Part shown: piece by piece, positions 12,926 to 24,560 of the stretch
Layout of the letters: every line of letters starts with the position of its first letter
Numbering within the stretch: position 1 is the first letter of the stretch
Origin: Phoebastria nigripes
Lineage: Eukaryota > Chordata > Aves > Procellariiformes > Diomedeidae
Assembly: GCA_035582835.1 (NCBI GenBank)
Contig: JAYKAV010002775.1
Location: 127,872-191,871, forward strand
Reading direction: 5' to 3'
DNA: 64,000 bases
Position numbers and translations under genes: made by a program
Notes under the pieces: model-generated
Seen by the model: the letters and a program-made list of their open reading frames with translations, nothing else
What the model was told of the DNA's origin: nothing
Database searches by the model: none

Positions 12926-13379
12926 AAGCTGTTTTACAGCACCAAATGGAGATAACAGGATCTTAATGTGACAAGGTGGCAGGCGTGGAGATCCCAGCCT
13001 AAATATTGCTTAGAGTCTGGAGAGAGAGGAAACTTCCAGATCATCTTACATCGTCTTCAGGATCCCACCTTTTCCGAAGTCCCGCAGCTCCGTTCACGGG
13101 CCACGTTCATATCAGTGGGCACGGGGTGTCTCGGCAGCATGTCACACTGCCTCCTCGCTGTGCTCGCCCATGGGATGCTTCATGGCTTGTACCCATGTGG
13201 GGATGGGTTCCCAACAGGATTGTGCATGCCCATGGGTGATGACGATGCCCAGGGAGGGAGATGATACCGTTGCGGGTCCTGTCCCCCCCAGCAGCACAGG
13301 CGTGCCAGGGGGCTGCAGGGCGCAGCGTGACTCACCAGGCTGTGGGCACGCGTGCCCAGCATCTCTGTTCCTGCGCAGA

Positions 13380-13680
13380 CAGCTGTTGGTCAGAGGGGGG
13401 ACAGTTGTTATTGTCAAAATGCAAATGAATAAAATCATTGTTTTGGCAGAGAATTTTTAGGGGAAGGACATGCAAATTTACCTTCCGTTCAGAGTGTACA
13501 TTGGTATTAAAATACAATGTTTGGAAGCCAAAACAAAGGACCATTTTAATTGGGGTTCATCAGATGGTTCCTTCTGCTTGGATTAGCATCAAATTCTTTG
13601 CAGCAAATGCTGTAAGTTTGACAAAACTCCGGTTTTCAAAGAAAACAAGAAAGAAGTTCTAAAAATGCCATCCATTTCCA
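13380..13680. promoter_or_regulatory. Candidate enhancer with paired octamer motifs
   Basis: An AT-rich island between GC-rich flanks contains two ATGCAAAT octamers (13419-13426 and 13470-13477), a SOX-type ACAAAGG (13533-13539), an ATTGTT word, and NFI-like TTGGCAG and GCCAAA half sites. The density of intact sites and the lack of coding potential suggest a conserved non-coding element. Conservation itself cannot be assessed from this window. Confidence 0.35.
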
Positions 13681-14189
13681 GGGATTGTTGCTGCTTTAAT
13701 TTGCCTCCGCTGTCATGAAGCGACTGGCCTGGTACTGAATACTGGACAGGCCAACAGGAATAGGCTTTGGGAAATGCAAGTAGGACATGTGGTTGAGTTT
13801 CTTCCTGGATGCTGCTTTAATCTGGCCTCAAAATAGCTCAGAAAAGTCAGCCCGGGGTTCTGCTCAGAGGCGCAGGACCCAGGAGGTCTGGTGGGACCTC
13901 GGAGCACACCTGAAGGGTGCTGGCAGACCTCGCCGTCAGGGTGGGAGCGAGCGGGCAGCAGGGTGACGAGGCTGCCCAGATTGCTGACAGAGGCTGTGCT
14001 GAAGGGATGTGTTGTGTTTCTTTCCTTGGCTTTCTTTATAAACACCCTCCAAATAAAACCTGCTTTTCCACAGCACTAGGAAACAGCTGCGCTGCTTATT
14101 TAAACGCACCCGTGAGGTATCTCCGTCCTTCCCCCCTGCTTCCCTTCTCCTTTCATCCTTGGGTATACCTACCCGCCTTGTGTTGCAGA

Positions 14190-14320
14190 TCAGAAATAGA
14201 GACTAGCCACCGACTTGCTAATTGTAATGCAGCCTGATAATGCCAACTATAATTAGCTGTAGGTATCAAAGCAGTTTTGCTGGCGGAAGTTTTTTGTGAC
14301 CCTGTTATCATGCTTTAAAT
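14190..14320. promoter_or_regulatory. Candidate enhancer with homeodomain and TCF/LEF sites
   Basis: The segment GCTAATTGTAATGCAGCCTG, followed by TAATTAGC (14250-14257) and ATCAAAG (14265-14271), packs homeodomain-type and TCF/LEF-type words into an AT-rich island of about 130 bases. No coding potential. Confidence 0.3.
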
Positions 14321-16654
14321 AGAGGATCCTGTCTGCTCTGCCCAGCTCCTTGCTGCAGAGCCAGGTCCTGCAGAGTCCAGCTTGGTCCTTCCCAGGGAAG
14401 CCAGCCCAGCATCAGTCTAGGTGCCTTCATCTGCCAGGCTTGTGAAGAGCCAGGCCTGGCAAAGCAGTACTCATTGACAATCTTTAAGCCCTGCTTGTGC
14501 CCCCAATAGGTGGCAAATGTCGGCGACCACCGAGAGATTTGCTGCCGCAAAGTCCCTTCCCTGAGCCCCTGGTCACCACGGCTGGCCAGGCGTGCTGTGC
14601 CAGTGCCATGGGGCTGCCCTGGGTTGTGGTTATCAGGGTTTTGCAGCTCTGACCCGTCTCTCCTTTACGGCTTTAGGGTACTCATCAACCAAGAGGCGGC
14701 TCGCATTGACATGTGCTGTGGCACAAGGAGGAAAGGTTCAGGTTTTCTGAACTGTTCAGGGTCTCAGGATCAACTTGTCTAGAGCTGCAGCATGNTGTCC
14801 CAGGGCTGTCAGACATCTCTCCTTGTTGCCTCTTGTCGAGACCTCTAGCTTCTTTCTTTACCATCTCATGCAACTCCTGCCACTCTCCCCATCTGCAGCA
14901 TCCCTATTGTCCCTCTCTCTGGCCTCAGGAAGCCTCAGCATGCTGGCCAGCTGTCCTCCCCTTGCAGCAACCCCCTCGTTGGGTCAAAACAGGCATCACC
15001 AGCTTTGCTCGGTCCCACCAGACTGGCTGGTTTAGCTTGTGAAGACTCATCCTTGGCAGGTGGGTGAGCCAGTGCACTCGCAGAGCTCATCCCCTTAGCA
15101 GTGCAAAAGCCTTTGGCTTCTCCTCTACAGCGTCACCCAACCTTGGCACGTCACACAGCTCACAAGCCCAGTGTGATAACACATGGAAAAGTTTGGTTGG
15201 GTGGATATGCCCGAATTCATCACTTGCTGAAACTGTGGCTGCCCNCAGCTGCTCTGTCACGCTGTCTAATCTGTCCTGAGCTCGTCACGGAGGTAAACGA
15301 GTGCCTGTTCCACTGATGTGCTGTTCAACACTGCCGTGCTCAGGGGAGGGAGAGATTTCCTAATGTAACAGCCCGCAGGCAGACCTTGGGCTGTAACGGC
15401 ATCAGATCTAACAAACTAATTATGGTTGAGTCAGCGCAAGAAGTGGGATGCTGAAGTCCCAAAGGAAATACAGGGACTTGGATAAACTGTCGATGAGTTC
15501 CTCTCCCTGCGTGGAGCCAATGCCCTGCCCTTCGGGTGAGGAACCAAACCTCCTGAGATGCTCTCTGCTGCCCTGCCACAGGGAGTGCAAGCCGACCGAG
15601 TTCCTGTGCTGCTGCCTTGGGGAAGGCACCTCACTGCTGGTTGAACTGTTGTGTTCTGGCAGGAGGTCACTCAAGCTTCCCGTTTCCAGCCCTGGGCAGC
15701 ATCTGGGGAGTGGGGGGTGAGCCCCCAGAGGTGCAGCAGAGGGGCAGTGGTGTGGGAGTTCATCAGCAGAAGCCCTGGGTGGGCAACCTTGGCAGGCAGT
15801 GGTGGCCACGTGCAGTCAGCATCTGTCCTTGAGCTAAGGGAACACATTGAGGGCAGGCTTCAGTGAGGGGGTCCCCGGCGCTTCCCACCCACCACTCGCC
15901 TGGAGCTAAGGTGTGCAGCATCCATTTGGGCTTGGGAAGTCCCTGTGGGCAGTGTCCTCTGCCTGTCACCTGATGACCCAAAACAGTGGTGGAAGAGCTC
16001 AGTCTGTGGCTTGTGCGCCCCAACCCGGGACATTGCTCGTGGATTTAGGAGATTGAGGAGGAGAGTGGACTATGTGGCTGTCTGCAGCTCACCAGATTCC
16101 TTGCGTTGTCACCCATGAGCCCATGGAGATTGGAGACCAGTGGCCAAAACCACTTTCCTGAGTGAGGACAACCTGGCAGCATGGGGGGTCTCTTGGGGCT
16201 TCCTCCTCCGAAGCTCACCTGGGGACCCCAGAAGTTTTAGTGGGAGTCAGGGCAGTTTTCAGCATCACTACCTCTGCTTTCTCCCCTTCTCAATAGGAAC
16301 GGACAGCAAAGCAGGGCCNTGCAGGGTGGCAGGGGCTCGCGGCATCCTCTGGGGATGCCAGTGGGGTTTGGTGGCAAGTTGTTGCATCAGGAGTGCCACA
16401 GAAAGCCCAAAGCCAGCGGAGGTGAGACCAAGGTATTGCTACCTTCTGCCTGGTGGTCCCTCCACAGCCGAGCCTGGTCCCCCTCATCTGAGCCCAGTTC
16501 CCCCATCCGAGCCCGGTCCCCCTTGGCCGAGCCTGGTCCCTCCAGCCGAGCCCGCACAGACTCGTGGTTATGTAAAGCTCCGGCAAGCGCGACCGGGAGA
16601 TTCTTCAGTGTCGGAATCTGAGTCACATGGGGCTGTTTTATTTCCCCCTCTGCT

Positions 16655-16680
16655 AATCTCGTTTCTATAGAAACAAGATT
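16655..16680. promoter_or_regulatory. X-box-like palindrome (RFX site candidate)
   Basis: GTTTCTATAGAAAC at 16661-16674 is a perfect 14-base palindrome. The arms extend to AATCTC/AAGATT (16655-16680) with one mismatch pair. It fits the RFX X-box pattern (GTTNC-x-RGNAAC). It lies about 270 bases upstream of a strong splice-donor-like CAG|GTGAGT at 16953|16954. Functional status is unknown. Confidence 0.35.
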
Positions 16681-16683
16681 GGG

Positions 16684-16714
16684 AGAAAAAAAAAAAAAAA
16701 GAAAAGAAAAAAAA
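16684..16714. repeat. A-rich tract
   Basis: A run of A interrupted by single G bases, about 30 bases long, directly after the RFX-like palindrome. Simple sequence; it may be the remnant of a retroposed tail, but no adjacent element is recognisable. Confidence 0.8.
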
Positions 16715-16729
16715 GAGCCAAGCACAGAG

Positions 16730-16953
16730 CGAGCGAGAAACCTGAGGTGATGGGTGAGGGAAGCGGAGGTGGTGGATGAGGAGGTCGGGCGGCGCGGGTG
16801 GGAGCAGGGGATCCCGGCCAGGATGGGAATGTGCCTGTTGTTGCGTGCGTCAAGGGGACAGGGACTCTCCCAAAGAGCCACTCTTGGATGAGCTGCTCCT
16901 CCGGCAGCGGGTGATCGGCAGAGCCCAGAGGGAAGGGAGCAGAGGCTGTGCAG
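16730..16953 (+). promoter_or_regulatory. Possible promoter and untranslated first exon
   Basis: A GC- and CpG-rich segment ends in a near-ideal donor GTGCAG|GTGAGT at 16953. The phase of any frame here does not match the phase 2 start of coding exon 1 at 22989, so at most it could be a 5' UTR exon or require a further exon between. Transcription evidence would decide. Confidence 0.2.
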
Positions 16954-18650
16954 GTGAGTGAGCATCGCTCGCGCGGCTCCCGGTCATCTTTCCCCGGCAC
17001 GGCACAGCACAGCACAGCACGGCACACCGCAGCTGTGCTCGGCTCACCAGGGGTCCTGTCCCTGGCTGCTGCTTTGGGGACATGCTCGTGGCTGGAGCCG
17101 TGGTCGGTGGGCACCGTGCCCGAAGCGTGCCGCTGCAGCGGGCCAGTGAGCAGGGTTTGCTGGAGCAGCATTCGTGGTCGACGCTTGCCTGGAAGCTGGC
17201 TGCGTGTGTGCGGCCGAGCACATTCCCTTTCTGAAGCTTCTCTCTCCCAAAAGGCTGCTGCCCGCTCGGGAGGCACCTTTCCAGCTTCAATTATTTTTCC
17301 TCTATTTTATTCTAACTGCACCTGTGCAAATAAACGCGCACAGGAGCCAAACCCCGCAGCTGCAGGGAGTGCAGAGAGCTGTGCTCGCTCCCAGCCCCAC
17401 TTGCCCCGAGGCAGCGTCCGGCTTCCCAAGGCCAGGCTGCAGCCGGGATGCCCATGGGGATAAGCCCAACTTGAAAGCTGGTTTTGCAATGACTGTTCCC
17501 AAAAGGAGGACCAGCTGAAAATGCTGGTTTTTTGCCTGCTGCCAAGCGCCTGGGCTGCCCACAGCCACCGCACAGCTTGTCCTGGGGCTTTTGCTTGCCT
17601 GTGCTAATTCAAGAGCCTGGCAGCTGCCTGCCAGGAGCTGCGTTAGTTTAGAACCACGTACAAGCATGTGCTGGCTCCCGAGTCTCGGGCTAGAGAGTGC
17701 AACAAGTGGGAGTTATTCCTGCTTGGGCTAAGATATCTCCGTCTCTGTGGGATGGATGGCTCATGCCTGTGTGGTGGTGAGGGCTTTGGCTGGGTGTGTT
17801 GGTGGAGCAGGAGTGTTGCCGGCGCTGCCGGTCCTGTGCCGGTGCCTGCGCTGGCACGGCCTCATGACCTCGGTCATCCCGCGCCCGTGGCATGGTGCAG
17901 CTGTGCCTGCACGGACCTTGCTCTGCCACGGCATGGCTGGGTCTTGCAGTGCCAGCGGCTGGGTGAGGCACTGCACGAGCACCCGGGCTTCTGTGGGTAC
18001 ACGCTCACTCTGATGGCTGCAAACTGCTGAAATGCACTGCTTTTTGCAGAGGCAGCCCACGATGTCCCTCCAAGGGCCACCACAGGGGAGAGGGAGGGCC
18101 ACGGAGCCAAGGGGACGGGGATTTTGCTTGTCATTGCTTTCCAGTTGTGGCGTGGCGTGGGGGACGTGGCGGTGAGGCATTGCAAACCCCCGGCCGGAAT
18201 CGTGCCTGTGCATGGCTGGTGAAGCCGGAGGGATGAATCGAGTCCCTGTGTACTTCTGTGCTAAGTTAGCTTTGGGAAATGTCATTGCTCATCCGCCTGC
18301 CCGGCCAACGAGGGGGTGGAGGGCGGCGCTTCAGCCCCTTGTCCTCATCCGAAAGGGCAGCTGAGCAGATTTTTGTGCTGGGATGCTGCGTCCTGTGATG
18401 GCTCAGCGAGCTGGCTGAGCCACAGGCAGGACGGGGCCAGGCTGCCAGCCCGCCATGTCTCTGCTCTGCCCGCGTTCCCACTGCCTTAGCGAGCCAGGGG
18501 ATTCGGCAGTCACCCATGCTGGGGGTCAGACCCCCAGAAAACGTGCCTGGTGAAGGGATGGGCATCAGGCTGGTGTTACATGGCACGTTCGGGCAGCGCA
18601 GCTGGCATGGGAGCTGTGCTCTGCGCTGAGCCAGAGTCTTCCCCCTTGGC

Positions 18651-18690
18651 TGGGCTGGGCTGGGCTGGGCTGGGCTGGGCTGGGCTGGGC
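18651..18690. repeat. (TGGGC)8 pentanucleotide repeat
   Basis: Eight perfect TGGGC copies in a row, flanked by GC-rich sequence. It is a variable-number simple repeat candidate, and the perfection suggests recent slippage. Confidence 0.9.
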
Positions 18691-19059
18691 TGGCAGCGAG
18701 GGTCTGAGTGCTGCTCTGGGCACCCTCCGCTCGTCCTGGTTGAACACCCCGGGGGGCCATCAGCACGCACCAGGTTGGGGACAGCACTGTCCCCATCTCC
18801 CTTAAGCAGCAGCATCTGCCTCTGGCTGCCCCTGCCTGCTCCACACCTGTGGCAAGGGCTGGGTGCTGGGGCTGATGCCGGGGGGGTGTTTGCTGCACCA
18901 GGTCCTGCCGCCCCCATGTGCGTGCGAAGCGGTGGTTTTATGGGGGAGGTGTCACGTGCGGGCTTTGCATCCCCGTGCCCCACCGGCAGCAGCGTTCCTG
19001 CCTCCCTGGCGCTGCCAGCTCTGCTCTGCTGGGAGGTTTGGAGGGAAAGGCTGAGGATA

Positions 19060-19220
19060 GGTATTGCTGCAAGAGTCTCCAGGGCCAATAATTATTTCTG
19101 GGGAAAAGATGCTGTGTTCTGACTTAAACGCTGACATGGGACTCTGAACATGTGTAATCTGGCTGACAGATGGCAAGTCATAGAGGTGTGATTTATGATA
19201 CAGCACAGTAGCTGAACAAC
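19060..19220. promoter_or_regulatory. Candidate enhancer with MEIS, T-box and HOX/CDX-like words
   Basis: The segment CCAATAATTATTTCTGG is followed by CTGACAG (19163-19169), AGGTGTGA (19184-19191) and TTTATGA (19192-19198) close together. Spacing and base composition differ from the GC-rich neighbours. Non-coding on both strands. Confidence 0.35.
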
Positions 19221-19679
19221 CTTCTCTGGTTGTCAGGAGACAATTCTTCCCAGCGCTGCGGTTGATGTTTCAATTGATGGTTTTCCCCGCGTGTCCCCTC
19301 GGCTCCTTGGCGATGTGTGGGGACCGCCAGGGAGCCTTGGCAGGTGCCGGCGCGGCAGGCTGGGTCCACCAAGCCCCAGCAGCACCGATGCTGAGCTGCT
19401 GCAGAGATGCTGCTTCTTTTGGTGGGATGGGCAGGTCACCCCAAATCCTGCCCAGGCTGGACCATGAGCACTCCCATGCAGCGGGCAAGACTGGGGGAGC
19501 GGTGCTGGCCTTGTCCCCGTCCCATGGCTGGGACGAAGCTGGCTCAAGGCTGCAGTGGCTCTCTGGGGCTGCCGGTTCCCCAGACCGGCACTTGTGGTGC
19601 CAAGCGTGCTGGTACTGATGGGAGAAGGCATGAAAATCTTGCCCATCAGTGAAGTGCACAAGAGGACGGATGCCGACAG

Positions 19680-19760
19680 CCATAGGGAACCTGCCTTACT
19701 CGCACAGCCTCTCTGTGCCTCAGTTTCACTGCCTCTACCTTAAGATCCCTAACGTTGATC
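19680..19760 (+). repeat. MIR-type SINE remnant
   Basis: GCCTCTCTGTGCCTCAGTTT CAC is followed by CTGCCTCTACCTTAAGATCC, the conserved central-to-3' part of MIR. The tRNA-like head is not recognisable. Confidence 0.6.
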
Positions 19761-20737
19761 TTTCTCAAGGGACAGGGGCATCTATTAGTGTTTGGAAAGC
19801 ACTTGGGAAGTAAAAGTGNGGTCCCAGCAGCATCCCCCTCCCTGTGTTAGAGGCTCACCGCCACTGCCACCCGCAGAGCACAGACCCCGGGCACAATGCC
19901 CAGCGTGGCTGCGGGAGCATCCTGACCCTGGGAGCATCTCGACCCCGGGGGTCCGGAGCAGCCCCAGCACGAGGAGCTCAGGGAAGCTGACCCACAAGCA
20001 GGACCTCGGTTGGGCGAGGGGAGTGGAGCAGAGCAGGCTGCTGGCGGGTTTGCCTGCGTGCAGCCACGGCAGAGCAGGTATGATTCATCCCCTCTTCTGC
20101 AGTACAGTTTATGTAAAGCAGCACTGTATAAATAGCCAGATGATACTGTAATGTGCTCCTGGCTTTCTAATTAGTGATGCTTCTGCTGGAGCTTTTGGGT
20201 CCAGTGGAAGTGAGAGGAGGCCGTTTCATACCGGTTTGAGAGAAGCTGGATGAGTTGCTGACAGCTCTCGAGGAGGAGGTGCTGGCCCGTCAGAGCGGTC
20301 GCAGCCGTCTCCCTTAACCTGGCTGTGAGCAGTTGGAGGTGGTGGGTGAACTCCTCTGTGGCTGGGCAACTGCGAGGCAGGAAGGTCGGTCTAGAGGGTG
20401 AAAACAGCACCCAACATCTCAAGATTCTTGGTCACCTTCCAGCTTGTGCGATGCCATGCCACAGAGGGAGTGACGGCGAGGCCACCACCCCCAAGCACCC
20501 AGGTGGCTTCTCCAGCCCCACCGGCACACCTCGCATGGGCCGTCCCTACCCCCAGGGACTTATAACGCTCCTTCATGTCGAGCCCTTTCGGCACGTCACT
20601 CTGTTTTCCCCTGCCAGCTCTTCTTGGCGGATGCTGTTGGCTCTATCCAGTGGCTGCTCCTTCCCTGCTTGGGGCTGGTGGATGCATCCGGGTAAACCTC
20701 CTGGGTGTGTAATTGTCTCAGTGGTGTTGATCGCAAG

Positions 20738-20779
20738 AGGCACGTACCAGCACGACAGAGGCACGTACCAGCACGACAG
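20738..20779. repeat. 21-base tandem duplication
   Basis: Two identical copies of AGGCACGTACCAGCACGACA plus G stand head to tail, followed by a partial third (AGGCAC). Identity suggests a recent duplication. Confidence 0.85.
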
Positions 20780-22988
20780 AGGCACTTGTTTGTCGCAGGA
20801 GGCAGCTGCCTTCTTGCATTCATGCAGGTGGTTTGGGATTTCCCAGACCCCCATCCCTGCTGGGGACCAGTTTGGGAGGGGTGGCTGTAATGGTGCAGGG
20901 AGCATGGTGGGGATGGGGCGAGCATAGCAAACAGGACAACGTTCTCCAGGCAGTCCCCAAATCTGAGGAGATCAACATCCCCTGCGTCCTGGCAGCTGGG
21001 GATGGAGCCCTCACACCTGCAGAGTAGCAGGAGCCTCTCCTGGGGAGGTGGAAAGCTGGGCAGCATTAGGACTGCCGCAGCGGGAACAGTCAAATGCCGC
21101 CGAGGAGGTGCTGCAGGAAGCCAGCAGCACCCGTTCCCACCACCCAACCCCATCCCTGGGTCAGCCCCGAGCCCTGCTCACCCCAGGGTCCACACCAGCA
21201 GTTAGTGCCCATGCCTCCCTAAATTGGGATCTTATTCATTACAGCAAAGCTTTGACACCAGGTCAAAGGTGAGGCGAGGTGGTGGGGATGGTGTTAGTGC
21301 AGGGCTCTGCTCGATGGGCTTTCACAAGGCGTCTGGATCGCTCCTCTTCGAACGCCTCTTCCTCTGGCTGCAAGCGGGGGAAAGCTGGGGTTTGGGTTTC
21401 TTGTTGGGTTTCTTTTAAGGCAAACCTCATCCTTTACATCAAAGTAGTATTTCTTCTCAAGAATGTAAAGAATGACCCTGGAAGGTCTGAGCGGCTCTTT
21501 CCCGGCGGTGATTGGAGAGACGAGAGCCTTCTCCAGAAAGCTGTCTCCACCCCGTCCCCAGCAACAGCAATTCATAAGCTGAAAAATAAATCAATAACCA
21601 GAGTTAATGAATTGAAGATGTCTGTGTTTAAAATGTATCAGGAAAAAAACTGTTAGCTGGTCGTGGTTGGCTTAATTATTGTGAGGAAAGGCGGGGAGCT
21701 CTAGCTTCTGAGAAATACCTTCTTCTTTTCTTTCTTTTTTTGGAGGTATTTTGTTTGGTTGAAGCCGGTCAGGACTCGAGAGGAGAGGAGGATTGGCTTT
21801 AGCAATGTGTGTAGGTTCAAAGTCTCCCCCCAGGTCTGTCCCTCATCCCCTGGGACCTCTGTCAAATTGCTCCTGTCCCTTTCCCTGCCCAGCCTGGGGC
21901 CAGCTGACCAGTGGGAGCAGGTTGTGCCAGTGCAGGACCGAAGGAGGAGGAGAGGCAGCGGCCGTGCCAGTGTGCGTGGCAGGGCTGGCAGATGGCACCA
22001 GCGCCACCAGCGTGGTCGTGTGCCCAAGTCAGGGTGTCCCAGCTCCCCAGGCTGCTCCTCCCTTGCTCCCACCTCTGTACCCGGTGAATTGGCAGCAGGG
22101 ACAGGTTGTGGCGCCGTGTTCGGCTGCAAGCCAGGGGTGCCGGCCCTTGGCACCACGGGCACCAGGATCTCTGCATGCNGTGGACTTGGAGATGGTGTGG
22201 TTGTGCCTCGGGACAGCAGTTCTCTTCTGGAGAGAGCTGGGGTGGAGGAGGATGTGCAGCATGGCCCCAGAGCCTGGGGATGCTCTTCTCCCTGGTCCCA
22301 GAAACTGGGAGCGACGCTGGAGCATCCCGCCCGGCAGGACGGGGCTTTGTCGGCACAGATGGGTCCTGCGGCTGAACCCGTTTGCTTGCAGGTGTTTCTG
22401 TTTCCTCCTCCGAAACATCTCCAATGGGGGCTGATTTCCAATGTCAGCCCTCAACAGCAAAGCCGTCTCGGTGTTTGAGCCCCAAGCTGGGAGTCCACAG
22501 GGGCTCTGGGGCTTCTCTGAAGGAGCGTGCGGCCATGGCAGAGGTCCGCTTTGCTTCTCTCTGCCAATGCTTCCCTGGCTGCCCAACCCCTCTTGGGCAG
22601 GCACTGCAAGAAGCAGAAGTAGCCGGTGTTTCTCCAGCATTGGCCATCACCAGTTGGCATTTGGGCAGGAGCATATGACCTAGGGAGGTGATTTTGCTGC
22701 ACTGGGGAGCAGGACATGGCGCTAACTCNGCCTGCCAGGCTCGCAGCTTCAGTTTTGCTAACAGCACACCATGGACCTGTGCTGGTCCTGGCTTCACAAA
22801 GTGATGCTAAACCTGCTACTGCTCCACTTCTTCCCCCTGAGGCTGGTGCCACCCCATCCTGGTGCTGCTGACCCTGCGGGAGCCCCCTCCTTTCAGCTCC
22901 GAGCATCACCTGGCTTTGTGCCGTGGACCTGCCGCTGTGAGCCAGGGTGCTTCAGTGACATTAACGCCTTTCCTCTCCCCTTCCCCAG

Positions 22989-23117
22989 GTCGGAAAGCAG
23001 CCTCTCTAGGTTTGCCCACCGCTTGTCGGTTAAGCAGAAGCAGGAGAAGAGAAGGAAAGCTGAGTATGCCTCGGCCGAGCTGTCTGCCTTCCGGCCCAGG
23101 TCTCTGAGCATTGAATG
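22989..23117 (+). CDS. ANKFN1: ANKFN1-family coding exon 1 of those visible (internal, phase 2 to phase 2)
   Basis: The acceptor is a strong pyrimidine tract ending CCCCAG at 22988 and the donor is TG|GTAAGA. The exon encodes about 43 residues (1-44 of the visible protein), serine-rich and then strongly basic: RLSVKQKQEKRRKAEY, ending RSLSIEW. The final TG joins the first G of the exon at 47553 to complete Trp44. The basic run could be a nuclear-localisation or lipid/actin-contact segment, but that is only inference. The frame stays open upstream to an ATG at 22771, but the intervening sequence looks intronic, so I treat this as an internal exon. It lies 24.4 kb from the next exon, which makes it the least secure of the set. 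Confidence 0.75.
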
Positions 23118-23989
23118 GTAAGAGCTGCAGGACAGGGCTGGGGGAAAGGAGCTCCTGCCTCTCCAGTCCCCCTCCTGTCCCCTGTTCCCACTGCTGCCAC
23201 TCTCTGTCCCTGTCCATGCAATGTCCCGTGGGACAACACCCCTTCAAACCCCTCCGTCTGCTGCAGAAGCTCCCCCAGGGTATCAAGCCAAAACATCTCC
23301 CCTTGCCCCAGTGCAGGGAGCAGTGGGGAGCCCTGGGCAGCTCCTTCCTTGGGGGGCTGAGCCATGGGGGTCTTTCGGGGCTCTTGTGGGACACAGACNT
23401 GCGTGTCTGCTGGGCTGGGGCACATGAGCGCAGGACCTCCAGCAGCCCCCGCCACTGGCTGCTCCTCTCCTCTCCCCTTCCCTTCCCACCCTGCGCTCCT
23501 TATAGGAGCTGCTGGAGGATNCATCCCACGGCCCCTCGCTGCCCGATGCACCTCCGCTGGATAAACCAGAGCTGNGAGCCGTGGCAGGATGGCTGCAGCC
23601 AGCGTGGGGGTACTGGGAGCCACAGGGGCTGGCACTGGCACCGTGCCCGGGGTGAGTGGTGTGAGGGGACCGGGCTGCCCCAGCACGAGCCACCCTCCAG
23701 GGCAGNCCTGTTTGCCCACCCCGGAGGGATGCAGTGCTCCCTCCTTCCCCGATGCTGCTGCTGCGGCGCCTGCGGGGCCCCTCGTGCCGAGCACAGGTCT
23801 CAAACTGCAGTCCCTGCTCGAGCAGGGAGTAATTTATCCTGGGTTTCTAAGCTCTGATGCAACAGCCTTGGAAGCAGATCACAGTGAACCCTCCCAGCGT
23901 TAGAGGTGACCTGCTAAGAATATTTAAAAGAACTGGAAATTGCATTGCTTTCTGCTTCCTTAGATGGATAAAGGAGGGTAAAACTTTAA

Positions 23990-24020
23990 AACAAAAAAAA
24001 AAAAAAGAAAGAAAAAAAGA
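23990..24020. repeat. A-rich tract
   Basis: About 14 uninterrupted A followed by GAAAGAAAAAAAGAAA. Simple repeat inside the first intron, adjoining an AT-rich island. Confidence 0.8.
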
Positions 24021-24039
24021 AATGCTTTAGAAATTGCAA

Positions 24040-24560
24040 GAATGTCGAGTTTGGTTTTCGTTTTCCCTGCTTTTTTTGGAGATCTTTCTGGCATTTATTG
24101 TATGTTCTAACACTTTGGTGTGAGGTTGTGGAGTCCTCCTCAAAGGCTTCCTCTATCTGTGAGGTTAGTTAGGCATCAAAGCTAACTAGGTACTAATGAG
24201 GCCAGACAAAGAATTTAAGCTATTTGGTGACAGATTGCTTTCTTCTCCAGTTGCACAGCTTTCTTCCCTTTGCTGAAACGATGTCATCAGGAAAGCTGTT
24301 CTGCAATTACTATGGATCTTCCAAATAGACAAATATGTGAATTTGTAATATGTCAAATAGGAAAAGAAGCAAAGAACTCATTAAGAACAATCAGAGTTTC
24401 TCTTTATTCATAATAAAGAAGCAAGAGAAGTCAGTAAATCTCTTTTCTCCCTTTAAATGTCTCTTTGAAGCCCCCGGATCCCATTTTAGCCCTGCTGTGT
24501 CAAGGTATATTTGTGGTACATTTTCACTCTCTCCGTAGCGTTTTCCTGGGGGAAACCATC
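24040..24560. promoter_or_regulatory. AT-rich intronic island, possible conserved element
   Basis: About 500 bases, clearly AT-richer than the surroundings, contain GCAATTACTATGG and several TAAT/ATTA cores plus a TGTCATCA word. Both strands carry only short frames. This is a guess at a regulatory element based on composition and motif density only. Confidence 0.25.

Larger units (their letters stand above)
12926..22988. other. Non-coding region with candidate regulatory islands
   Basis: No coding exon is supported. GC-rich stretches alternate with AT-rich islands rich in homeodomain, octamer and SOX-like words (13380-13680, 14190-14320, 19060-19220). Simple repeats occur at 16685-16714 (A-rich), 16996-17026 (GCACA-type) and 18651-18690 (TGGGC pentamers), with a 21-base duplication at 20738-20779. 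If coding exon 1 at 22989 has upstream partners, some could lie here, including a possible untranslated exon ending at 16953. Confidence 0.55.

Noticed and set aside
16948..17463. 171-codon frame at the candidate CpG-rich region
   Set aside because: Low-complexity and GCACA repeat-driven, with opposing frames open; it looks like chance.
22771..22988. Open frame upstream of exon 1 starting at ATG 22771
   Set aside because: The sequence before 22989 has the pyrimidine tract and CAG of an acceptor, and its translation (leucine/proline-rich) has no relation to the family. I prefer an internal exon.
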